Origin: Asterias rubens
Taxonomy: Eukaryota; Echinodermata; Asteroidea; Forcipulatida; Asteriidae
NCBI RefSeq assembly: GCF_902459465.1
Contig: NC_047070.1
Location: 5,258,554 to 5,322,553 of the forward strand
Length of the DNA: 64,000 nt
Reading direction: 5' to 3'
The translations under genes and the position numbers were made by a program. How positions within the stretch are numbered: position 1 is the stretch's first letter; every line of letters starts with the position of its first letter. The notes beneath the pieces are model-generated. The model searched no databases. It worked only from the letters and a program-made list of their open reading frames with translations, and was not told where the DNA came from. Positions 13,301 to 22,871 of the stretch are shown here, in pieces.

Positions 13301-13721
13301 TGTCCACCAACATTTTGAACATGTCCAACTTCAACAATCATAACATTTAAACAAACAACAACTTTGCCGAAATTTCCTGCATACATGCGATACAAGATGG
13401 GAATGGCTTATCCGACTTTCAAAAAGGTAAAAAAGAAAAAGAATGTGCAGTGCACAGTGTGGCTCCCTCAGTGCATAAGGCAATGGCATTGGAAAATGCT
13501 TGTTAATAATTTTATTTTGTTAAGTCATCAGTTTAACATGTAAAAACTTTCATATAATTCTTATGAAGAAAAGAAAATGTTCATTACTTTAGCATGAAAA
13601 TGTAAGCACAAATATTGGTCTATTATCTGAGTTAACATGGAAGCAAATAGATGTGTCCTTCTCCTACAAATTCATGAAAAACTGTAAGAACTCACCACAC
13701 GACTGTACTTTCGAGCACCAT
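4373..13721 (-). CDS. PSMD4: 26S proteasome regulatory subunit Rpn10 (ubiquitin receptor), 11 exons, complete
   Basis: Exons on the minus strand: 13721-13696, 11602-11462, 10620-10509, 9851-9765, 9379-9311, 8796-8735, 7984-7819, 6937-6826, 5730-5575, 4928-4840, 4567-4373. All introns are GT-AG and phases join without a break, giving 404 aa (human 377). The N-terminal VWA domain (about residues 1-190) starts [20 protein letters not shown] and contains [22 protein letters not shown] and GTGSHLV. These are near-identical to animal Rpn10. Ubiquitin-interacting motifs follow: UIM1 across residues 216-230 ([15 protein letters not shown]), a second at 262-275 ([14 protein letters not shown]) and a third at 294-306 ([13 protein letters not shown]). 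The tail is Lys-rich. Rpn10 docks polyubiquitinated substrates on the 19S particle. Residues around the exon 2/3 junction (LANVKVLVTL) are slightly shorter than in human. A minus-strand AATAAA lies at 4203-4208. Confidence 0.97.
5829..6321. mobile_element. MITE family 3 (TIR AGGAACATTACAGAATTGGTAA), interrupted
   Basis: Ends are AAAGGAACACTACAGAATTG on the left and CTAATTCTGTAATGCTCCTT on the right. The interior GATAATGATAGTAGAAAACATC is shared with 28353-28710 and 35753-36066. About 160 bp at 6102-6265 has no counterpart in the other copies and looks inserted. Confidence 0.7.
7098..7602. repeat. Two tandem copies of the TTTCATAGAGCTGC element with a duplicated flank
   Basis: Element copies lie at 7098-7292 and 7372-7556. 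About 77 bp of the right part and flank (7262-7338) is repeated 264 bp later (7526-7602) with one visible change. The interval 7342-7552 recurs almost unchanged in inverse orientation at 22375-22585. Confidence 0.75.
8074..8440. mobile_element. MITE family 2 (TTAAAGCCATTGGACACTTT termini)
   Basis: Left end TTTAAAGCCATTATACACTT and right end AGTATCCAATGGCTTTAATT are inverted repeats anchored at TTAA. A second copy, in the opposite orientation, is at 33234-33606. Both share AAACACATGTCATGAC. Confidence 0.8.
8832..9202. mobile_element. MITE family 1 copy in PSMD4 intron 5
   Basis: Left arm CTATTGGTAATTACTCAAAA; right end CCAATTGTGTCCAGTGTCTT. The centre contains the GAGACCTCAGATTTAG / TTGAGGTCTTGAAATC hairpin. 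It begins 36 bp upstream of the 3' splice site of exon 6. Confidence 0.85.
10020..10215. repeat. Dispersed repeat with CCAATCACAA end
   Basis: Shares about 180 bp, in inverse orientation, with 45685-45880. Common parts include GAGCCTCTCCAATGCC, CACAACTCTGC and the GACATGCGTGCG/GCATGCATGTCGGACTTTAT segment. No open frame is shared between the copies. Confidence 0.6.
12298..12497. mobile_element. Foldback MITE with 53-bp arms
   Basis: The left arm (12302-12355) contains TTGGACTAAACCATTCTGTG and the right arm (12440-12495) its reverse complement. Together they form a long stem around a GC-rich loop. Confidence 0.8.
12872..13226. mobile_element. MITE family 1 copy in PSMD4 intron 1
   Basis: Ends TTTAAAGACAGTGAACACTA and AATAGTGTCCACTGCCTTTA. 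The central stem is GAGACCTCAAATTC / GAGGTCTCAAAATCAA. Confidence 0.9.
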
Positions 13722-13995
13722 CTTGGACGATTTTCATGAATAGAGGATGCAAGAGACACGAGCGTTGATTGGTACATTTACCCGGTACGGAATCAGAAAC
13801 TTACAATCAGCCAATCAAATTATACGACACGTAACGAAATGCAGAGCCATCCTCCCAGCATGCATTTCGAATGAAACGGAAGTAAACAAAGAGCAGACGA
13901 CAGAGCGCTTTGGCACGTGTAGCGCAACATCGAAAACACAAAACTTTGTTTTATTTTATTTCAAAAGATCCCGATTTCTCAATGTTACAAATAAA
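13722..13995. promoter_or_regulatory. Bidirectional promoter region between PSMD4 and RCCD1
   Basis: Only 274 bp separate the two divergent start codons. CCAAT-type motifs occur in both orientations: ATTGG at 13768-13772 and CCAAT (in CAGCCAATCA) at 13811-13815. A CACGTG-like core sits near 13914. No clear TATA box stands out. The transcription start sites are not visible from sequence, so the 5' UTRs are included in this span. Confidence 0.6.
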
Positions 13996-16900
13996 ATGGA
14001 GATTTTTGGTTGTGGATTCAATGGATTTGGGCAGTTACTGCCACAGATGTCGAAAAGGTGTGTTTTGTTCCCCATGAAGATAGAGGGTTGTCAAGAACTG
14101 AACGCCAGTTTGCAAACTTCAAGTTCTTACAAGACTTCGATAACCATTTCTAAAATTGTTTCATCATGGAGTATGACTTACATTTTGACAGGTATGTTGC
14201 AGACGTTTTATGAAATCTCAAATTTAAAAGAATTTGAGAAATTTCAATAATCACGACTCCGCCATCTGCAATTGGGACTTTCTTTGAACAGGCTTTGATT
14301 TGACGAGTAGCTGAATTCTTATTGATTCTATATAGGGCCTAGATTAGAATAGATGTCTGAGGAGGATGGAGCTACCTGGAGGGTTCGATATTGTCGCAAA
14401 AGCATGTTGCTTCTTTCATGTGAAACTAATTGAAACTCGGTAAAAGTAATTGCCATTCATATGTCAGTAAACTGGGTGTCGGTAAACTGGGTACCAGTAA
14501 ACTGCCCTGCCCCTACTCTACTCCTCTATCTAATGCATGGGTAGTTTCATCACTGTGCCGCCGCTGAAATGTATTAACTACCTTTCGGCTAGCTCAAGCT
14601 CAATCAAATTGCCAACCCTACCGTCAAGTTTAACCCTATATATGTACCCATGACTATAGTTTAGCACAGTGTCTTGTTATTTACAATCACTTTTGTTCAT
14701 TTCAGATTCCTCAATTTTCCTGCAAGGTTTTTGTAACGGACAGAAAGGCACTAAACAGAGATTGAAAAGAGCAGAGGGTGTCGGCAAGAGTATTCTAGAC
14801 ATGGTGATTGGTGCTGGAGGAAAACTGTACTATGTCTTGGCTAATGGAGAATGCATTGTGACTGACATTCACTCAGATAATAGTTCCAACGTATTAGTAG
14901 TAGGGGTTGACGATGCTGGTGAATCAGAAAGACCTCACTTCCTTAGGGTTTCTGCTGGTGAAATGAATACTGTTGCACTGACAGGTTAGTTGACAATAAC
15001 ACTAACAGCATGAAAAAATCATCACACATAAATAAGTCTTAATCACTCAACCAATTCATATCAAGTCAGACAATGATGATTATGAGTTATAACTACGGCT
15101 CGTATGCATTCATTTCAGTTTCACCCCAACCCCTGTTGTTGTCATGTTTTTGTCTGTTTTTTGTGTAACTGTGTTTTTAATCCTTGCTGACTTTCCTGAT
15201 AAAATGAAACAAACTGTCAAATTCATATATATTGCCAACTCTTATTGTTTTATGTGAAAGCAGTCAGTACTTTTGTATTTTATTGTTTTCACATGGAAAT
15301 CGCAAGAGCGCAAACCAGCTGTTAAGCAGCTATATGAAATCGTCCCCTGGTTTGACCTGGCTGTGTTGTGTCAAAGGAAATAGTATTACCATCAATAGAC
15401 CCTTCCCATGAAATATGTAAATTGCACATAGCGCGTGCGCACTAATGTTTTGGTTGGCAAAATGAGGGAACATCGCGCTGTTTTGTACACGACTAATGGC
15501 TGCGTGACGCAGACGCGATTGCGCGTCTGCTCAGTGCACAACTCTATGGCGTTTGCCAACCACCAGGGTCTGTACGCATGCGTGAATGTAAATAGCATAT
15601 TTCATGGGAAGGGTCCATTCAATTGTTGTATGTTCAATGTTCATTGATGTTGGAAGAATCTTAGGTCTTTATCGAACCTTGGTTTGGGCTCCGTCTCCAG
15701 CCACAGGCTCTGTTTGATGCTAGAAACACCTTGCAAAATGTACACTACTTTAAGTTGAAGACTGAGCCCAAGCCGATGATAAAAAAGGCTGTGAAATCAT
15801 GTTATTTGTCTCTTTCAGACAAGTCATCCGGCTTGATTTCCACTGAGAAGCAAGATTACATCTTCAGACCCTTGGATTGTTCTTTGAAACTCTCGCAAGT
15901 CTCTTGTGGAAAGGAACATGTGATGTTACTCTCCAATAATCACCAAGTCTACACCTTTGGACTTGGAAGGTGAAGATTTTTATGGGACCCTTGGACGGTT
16001 TTCTTATTCAACCTTGTAATTCCAAAATTCCTTTTGAAATAAATCCGGCAATATTTTAATTATATGGGATAGTACAACTACATATTTCTCAAAAGCAGTG
16101 GTGTGGTGTATCAATTGGCCCCCCATCCAATGTCCCCTGCCCCTGATGTAGAAAAAAGAAAAGCACAAATGTATGGATAAATACGTGTACACCAAAATCT
16201 CCCCCCCCCCCCCAAACTATGTCCTCGCCCACAATGACCTGCCACAAATGAAAATGTCTAGTTTAGTCAATGCATTGGTGATAGCATGGGGTGGATTGTG
16301 GTTTATTAACAACAGGAATGTATTGAACTAAGAATACTGTTTAGCAGAAAATATTTACTAAGCTATAAAATTACCACAGAGTCACTCTCCAGAGCAATGT
16401 GCAGTAGTTAACAGTATTTGGCCCTGATGCTTTTCGGCTAAGCAGGACTTTTCTATGCTTAGAAAATGTTTGTAATACAACAACTTTGTCCATGTATCTC
16501 CTTTGACCTACAGTCGAGGTCAGCTGGGTCATGGGTCAACTGAGAAAGAGGGGCAACCAACACTTGTTGAGGCAACTGCAGGGGTACCCATGGTGGCAGT
16601 AAGTGCTGGAGGCTGGCACTCGGCGTCTGTCAGCAGTGAGTTTTCTTTTAGTCTTTAGGAATGGTTTCATTTCTCAATTACAACCAGTTCCATGTTGTAC
16701 AGTCCTGTAACCAGCTACTATGTAATACATTTTCAATATGTTGCCATAATTACATCAAAATTGACAGTCTTTTGAGAGTGGCCAATGCTAGACTGTTAAA
16801 AATAATATGGCCTTCATCAGCTTAAGCCAAAGACCACTCACAGACTTCACTCTGACATGATAATCGCTAAATGAGTTGGGGTGGCTGCTGAAAAGAACCA

Positions 16901-18580
16901 TTGGTTTCAACACGACCTTTCGATCAGTATGCTCCCATTGTCTTCTGGAGAAAGCACTATTTAAAATGTATTAACTTTTACTTCTTTAAAATGTTGTTAC
17001 CATCTTCACAAAAGAAGATAACATTTTTATCCAATTGGAAGTCCACTAAAAACAAATCTGAAGACATAGTTTACAGTACCTTCTCCCTTTTCAAAATTCT
17101 TTTGTCAGCCATTGGTGACCTCTACATTTGGGGCTGGAACGAGTCTGGCCAGTTGGGATTTCCGACAAAAAATGACAAAACCTCTCCAGATGCACAATGT
17201 ACTTCTCAAGGAGAGTCGCTTGAAGCTGCAGACAATCTAGACTCTAGTAGAATGAAGACGACACTTGAAGAAGGATGTTCAAGAAGAGCACACCCACAAG
17301 AAACTGATTCAAAACCAGAATCGGCAAAGAAAATGAGATTTTCAGATTCTGTTGAAAGTGCTGATATGAGCAAAGAACAACTACATGAATGCGGTGGTGT
17401 GGTTAGATCAACAACAGATACAGATGATAATAATGGAATGTATAAAGGACAACTTGAAAATGCTTCAACAGCAACGCAGATATCCTTGACAACTTTAGAT
17501 GTTCTGCATGAAGATGTAAGCAAAACGAGTGATGAAATGAGGAGACAAAGTACACAGAGCCAAGACATTTCTCAACAGAAGGCTTTTTCAACAACATTGG
17601 GACGGTTTAACAAGGATCCTGTGAGAGATCAATCGAGGGAGCAGATTGCGAATCGAGAAGTCCACTTGGGGTCAGAGAGCAAAGAAGATACAGCAGGAGA
17701 TAGATGGGATGGTGATGAAGGTGGAGGTAGCGATGTTGTACTCATCCAAGCTTTGCCTGCCATTCTTGACCTCCCAGATGGGAAGGATGTGTCAAAGGTC
17801 AGCTGCGGGTCACGACACACTGCTGCTATCTCAGGTGGGCATTTAGTGCGAGTTTTAATAGTTTTGTTACAGATTGAACTTATACTCTTTTTTAAAGTTA
17901 ATAACCTTTACAAATTTGCACCCCATAAAGTATTAAGGCCCAACTGTTTGGAAGAATATGCATAAAGTTCTATAGCTTAAAAACCCTTTAATTAGCTCTT
18001 GTGAACTGCTTACCATTCAAAAGAACCTATTGTATAAATTTAAAAAATAGTTAATGGTCAGAGGTTTCGACCTTAGCAGAGTCTTTCTCGAAGGCTGAAT
18101 GACATCGCAACATACATGAAAATGTACTCAAGTGTAATATTACATACAGAGAGAGAGAGAGTCAGAAAGCACACAGCAAGAAGCAAGGGGTAAACAAAGT
18201 TCAACCATATGCTATTACCTCACCTGTTCACAGACGATTTTGGTCGGCTTTTAAAATTAAAGACCTTTTGCCTCTGAATTTAAGCCAAAGACCGCTGTTT
18301 CAAACAGTAAAATCTTCTATTTACTTGGTTCCACTATCAAGTTCTGAGTCATGAAACGCTACATGTATGGTTCCTGTCACATTTTTTTCTCTTCTCTTTA
18401 TCATCAGTGGATGGTGAGCTCTATACCTGGGGTTGGGGTGCATATGGCCAGTTGGGACATGGAGACAGTGAGACACTGGACGTCCCCACTTTGGTGAACT
18501 CTCTACCTGAACATCAGAAAGTGTTGGAAGTATTCTGTGGTGGATGGAACACTCTTATTACAGTCGCTGCACATTTGTGA
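13996..18580 (+). CDS. RCCD1: RCC1 domain-containing protein 1-like, 6 exons, complete
   Basis: Exons: 13996-14191, 14706-14984, 15819-15969, 16514-16635, 17109-17834, 18408-18580. Reading frame is continuous and gives 548 aa, against about 376 in human. The N-terminus MEIFGCGFNGFGQLL corresponds to the vertebrate RCCD1 start (GFGFCGFGQ). RCC1 blades are seen at about 190-250 (VSCGKEHVMLLS, RGQLGHGS, SAGGWHSASVS), 250-270 (DLYIWGWNESGQLGFPT) and 480-548 (VSCGSRHTAAIS, ELYTWGWGAYGQLGHGD, CGGWNTLIT). The phrase IWGWNESGQL is diagnostic for RCCD1 among RCC1 proteins. Vertebrate RCCD1 partners the JmjC enzyme KDM8 in chromatin regulation; that role is inferred here. Exon 5 adds a Ser/Thr/Glu-rich, low-complexity insert of about 170 residues between blades. 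A possible AATAAA is at 19697-19702. Confidence 0.94.
15393..15620. mobile_element. MITE with TIR ATAGACCCTTCCCATGAAAT in RCCD1 intron 2
   Basis: Left end ATAGACCCTTCCCATGAAAT and right end ATTTCATGGGAAGGGTCCAT are inverted repeats of about 26 bp. The interior is CpG-rich and partly palindromic (GGTTGGCAAA ... TTTGCCAACC). Confidence 0.8.
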
Positions 18581-18613
18581 GCACTGATTTAAGATGGTGA
18601 TTGGAATCCCTTG

Positions 18614-19094
18614 ATAAGGCCTTTTCACACGACGGATACGATGCGGATAATGTGCACTGACCATTTCACACTACAACTTTTGAACACGCTGTCGATCCGG
18701 ATATGGCACTTTATCCGTGTCGAAACCAACCCTGCCCGGGAGGTGGGTTGATAAATCTCTATCCGTGTCGAAGATTCCAACACAGATCGAAAGCCGTAGT
18801 GTGAACACCTATGGGTTAATTTTTTATCCGTGTAGAAGACGCGACGTGGACGTGAAGCGCGGTAAAGCGTTTATGTGCGTCAGTTTGCATTGCTGCGCGC
18901 CATCACGCAACCACTCGCGGTCGCACAATATCCGGATTGAAAGTTACATGTGTAACCAAAAAGCTGATTTCGCGCAGAGCTAGTGTGAAAGCGAAGCTGT
19001 TTGTATCCGTGTTGAAATTTTACCGAACCAACACGGACCCTATCCGGATAAGGTTCGACACAGATCGAGGGTCGATAGTGTGAAAAGGCCTATA
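18614..19094. mobile_element. MITE with TIR AAGGCCTTTTCACAC, in the RCCD1 3' end
   Basis: Left end ATAAGGCCTTTTCACACGAC and right end TAGTGTGAAAAGGCCTATAG. It starts 34 bp after the RCCD1 stop codon. The interior repeats TATCCGTGTCGAA several times in both orientations. Confidence 0.85.
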
Positions 19095-19876
19095 GTGTCT
19101 ATAATGAGGATGCTGCACATGGCACTTGACTTCACCTGATAAGACCACATACACAACAATGACCTGCATGGTGACCTTCCGCATACCTAAATTCTGATCA
19201 GGGAGAGGAGGATGGGTCTGGTAGGCCACTGCATTCAACACCCGTAGGTGGCAGTTCATCAAACCATCTTGTGGGAGCCAAATCAGTGGGGGTGGGGGGA
19301 GGGGCAGGGCTGGACCCCTTGTGATCAAAGACCTTCCCCAAATTGTTGTTATAGCCCCCTAAATTATGTCTTTGCCTCGGCTTTCCCCTTGGTGACGGTA
19401 ATTTTTTTTTAAATCGCTGATATCACAACCAGAACGTTTGGAACAGAGATATCTATGACAAACAAACATCCGGCTCAAAACTAGAACCAATTCAAGTCTT
19501 AGATCGTGGTTATTCTTCTGCATCTCTCAGCCCCGAAAACGCCCCCTATTAGCTATCACGTGCTCTCATGACGAAGGTTGATCACAAGAGGGCACTGTTT
19601 GTAGCGGCTATCAGAACGACTATTAAAATGTCTTGTTATATGTCAAATGTTGTTTTTACCTTTCTACACATTACAGGAAACTGAAAAGCAGAGTATAATA
19701 AAAAACAGTTCTCTCTACAAGTTTATTGAGTATAATATCCTGATGGCATCGTAGTCCAAAAATCTTACATGAGTATTTATATCTTAAGTTCAAGGATTCG
19801 TTGAGGCCTAATTAGTTGAAACTGTAACAGAGAAATCTCGGCAAGCAAATAGGTAGACAAAATCCAACCATGTATT

Positions 19877-20210
19877 AAAGGGAAGGTACACGTTTGGTAA
19901 TCACTCTTAAAATTAATGGCAATAAGAAGCTTTTGGTTAAAAGCCTGCAGCAACTTTTGATAGTTAACAGTATTTTGAGAAACATTCCACTTCAAAGTAA
20001 TGAGGTTATGTAAAAAGATACAAAATGCCTCAAAATTTGAAACTGAGAAATGATACATTTGTGTATTCCTACAGGGATCATTCTTCCGTTGTGGAGAAAT
20101 TCGCTCTGGTTTTTCGGCGTTATCTCAAAAATGGCGACCACCTTGAATTGAAAGTATTAAATAATAACGGTTCCAAAACCAAAGGATGCTTTGCCTTAAA
20201 AAGAATGTAC
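19877..20210. mobile_element. Dispersed element starting AAAGGGAAGGTACACG
   Basis: Start AAAGGGAAGGTACACGTTTG and interior GGTAATCACTCTTAAAATTA are shared with a fragment at 25885-25960. Boundaries are approximate. Confidence 0.5.
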
Positions 20211-20223
20211 AATCTTTTTTTCC

Positions 20224-20578
20224 TTAAAAGGCACTGGACACATTTGGTAATTGTCAAAGACCAGTCACTTGGTGTATCTCAACATATGCATAAAATAACA
20301 AACCTGTAAAAATTTGAGCTAAATTGGTTGTTGAAGTTGCGAGAAAAAATGGAAGAAACAAACACCCTCGTCGCGAGTTCGAGATCTCTGCTGAGGACTC
20401 AAATTCAACTCAAATATTATAGTGAAAAATTACCTCTTTCTCAAAAAACTATGTCACTTCTGAGGGAGCCATTTCATAAATGTGTTATACTATCAACAGC
20501 TCTCCATTGCTCGTTACCAAGTCAATTTTATGCTAACAATTATTTTGAGTAATTACCAAGAGTGTCCAGTGCCTTTAA
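20224..20578. mobile_element. MITE family 1 copy
   Basis: Ends TTAAAAGGCACTGGACACAT and GAGTGTCCAGTGCCTTTAAG, with the family-1 interior. Confidence 0.9.
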
Positions 20579-21497
20579 GACTAAAATATAACCCACACGT
20601 GGATGTTGGGTGACTTGAGCAAAAGTGTTGCATATTCAACCGACAGCGTCAATAAAGTTGCATTTAGAACCAAACAATTTCAGAACCCAGTGGAAAAAGA
20701 GCTTTTCTATGACATCCCAACGTATTCATAGCATGATTCAAAAGACTAATAACTTCACTTTGTCATGCAAAGCCTGGCATTCAATTTAGCAGAGTATGTG
20801 TAACTACAGATTTCTCTAAAAACCTGCTCCAAACATAAATGCTGTATGAGTGAATTGTTAAATTGAATGGGTATCTCCATGATTTGGGTGACACAAAGAA
20901 ACATTTTTTACACATTAAGTAAAATTTATTTATTGTTTTGAGGAGCTTTCAATGGGAGACTTTTTGGCGGTCCTTGTATCACAGTTCTCGCGTGTAGTGC
21001 ATTCGCTCAGACCTACGTGCGCAATACTGAGCATGTGTGCGCACGCTCAGAGCTGCAAAAAAAGGACCTTTATGTCTGCTGCCACCTCTCAAAAGCCAAC
21101 CATTCACTACAAAATAGAACACCATGTCGAAATTGGCCACTTATTCACCGAAAAATGGCAAGGAAACCTATAGTATATTTCCATTAACAATTTTGCTCAA
21201 GTTTAGCTTAGAAACCAGAAAATGTACACGTTAGTTCAGGTGTACAAAAAGATATAACCAGTTCACATTTTATACACTCTATCCTGAAAGGCATGTTTAA
21301 TATACAGAGATAAAACCGCACTTCAGTTTCTCCAGTTACAATGCAGCTAGACAAGACTCATCCTAATTACCCGCTTAGCTTTTAGATGACCATTTTCCCT
21401 AAATCAAACAGTATCATGAATTCGACATACAATAACTCATCACACAGTTATGTAGACCCCTATTGAGCTCAATGGTGAGCAATGACCCAGTTCACCT

Positions 21498-21680
21498 GGG
21501 CCCAAATTCATAAAGCTGAAAAGCAAAAGACACTGCTTAGCAAATTTCTTTACTAAGCGAAAAATGAGTGGGGAACCAGTTCCGACAAAGTAAACTTTAT
21601 GGAATTTTGACTGGTAACCAAGATTTTTCTGTGCTAAGCAAGTTTTTGTGCTTACAGGCTTTTTATGAAAGTGGGCCCAG
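21498..21680. repeat. Dispersed inverted-repeat element, diverged copy
   Basis: Begins TGGGCCCAAATTCATAAAGC and ends TTTATGAAAGTGGGCCCAGT. The interior has GTGCTAAGCAAGTTTTTGTGC. Confidence 0.65.
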
Positions 21681-22375
21681 TTCTATGGCTCTGCGACAGG
21701 CACTGGTTAACATCCTTATTGAATCTCAACTCTTTCAGTGCCTGCTCTTTTTTCGCATTTTGAACCTAAGATGCCCACCTTTGATTTGTGTTGCCTTGGT
21801 AACATCCCAAAGTCTATAGTATTTATAACATGTACATCACGAGTCATACATTCACGATTGATGAAACTTTTTGAGAACATAAAAAAGTTTGTACATTCAC
21901 AATAATGGTGCTTTCAGGATGCATAAAAATAGATCGCAGCCACATGAATCTATCCAACGTTGAAGCCGCCCACCTACATCATTCTTAAAAAGTAGCTTAT
22001 CTCCCGGCCATGTTTTCCCTAACAGTTAAAAACAGGTTCTTTCCAAACAACAAATGTAAACTTCAATGATCTTTTTGTTTTTACAAAAAGCAAAACAACT
22101 TAGTGCATGTTTGGTCCCTTGTCCCCGGTTTATTCAATCGATCACAGATAGCTATACAAAATATGAGACATATAAAAAACAATTGCGAGTTCTGATTTTG
22201 CTCACGTGTATATATATCTGTGGATCCAGCCCGTCTTGAAATGAATACAACATTTATGCCCCCCTCCCCCCCCCCAACCACCCAAACAAAAAATCCCCTT
22301 ACATTGCTATCTTGACCGGCAACTTGAATTTCAAACACTGCAGTTTAAAGTATTTGACTCACAGTAAGACCATGG

Positions 22376-22585
22376 CCTAATTTCATAGAGCTACTTAAGC
22401 ACAAAAAGTAGCTAAGCACAACAAAATTATGCTTACCAGAACAGGGTTACCAGTCAAATGACCATGTCACATGTACAATCTGTGACTGGTATCCTGCTGA
22501 TTTTTGCTAAGCAGAAAATGGTTAAGCTATATTAAGCAGCCCTATGAAATTGGGCCCATATCACAATTGAGAACATAAGGTGATC
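22376..22585. repeat. Inverse copy of the 7342-7552 repeat
   Basis: Reverse complement of 7342-7552 with only about three differences by eye. It includes the non-element flank CATAAGGTGATCCA, so it was copied with flanking DNA. Confidence 0.8.
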
Positions 22586-22760
22586 CAGGCCTGTATGCTT
22601 CGTTTTGAAAGGGCAAGGGCACCAAGGCATTTTCTCCTTGTTAAAGGGCACCCTATGAGGAATTTGTTAATTTTTACTGGAGCATTTCAAGGGCACCAAG
22701 GCAACGACCAGGGGCAACGGAGGCAATCGCCTCCATTGCCTCCGTGAAGTATCAGGCCTG
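22586..22760. mobile_element. Non-autonomous DNA transposon, TIR CAGGCCTG, 6-bp TSD GTGATC
   Basis: The element starts CAGGCCTGTATGCTTCG and ends AGTATCAGGCCTG. GTGATC is found on both sides (22580-22585 and 22761-22766). The related locus at 7340 shows the empty site (reverse complement reads AAGGTGATCCAGCG), which confirms the target duplication. Confidence 0.85.
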
Positions 22761-22871
22761 GTGATCCAGCGAATCCCCATTACGCATATTAAATCAGACT
22801 CAAATCTCACGTTCTCACACACATTGTTCGCAATCTATCTCCCTGAACCCAAGAGTCGTAACAAAGATACC

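Larger units (their letters stand above)
18581..22871. other. Gene-free interval between RCCD1 and the five-RRM gene
   Basis: Both genes end here (converging 3' ends). Contents: the 18614-19094 MITE, a family-5 element (19877-20210), a family-1 MITE (20224-20578), inverted-repeat elements (21498-21680, 22376-22557) and a CAGGCCTG element (22586-22760). No conserved coding exon was seen. Confidence 0.6.

Noticed and set aside
13747-13995. Upstream in-frame extension of RCCD1 exon 1 (long frame from 13747)
   Set aside because: The RCCD1-like N-terminus begins at the ATG at 13996. The extension covers the shared promoter and has no homology.
16201-16214. Poly-C run, also at 38150-38166 and 55828-55840
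   Set aside because: Simple homopolymers without flanking structure.
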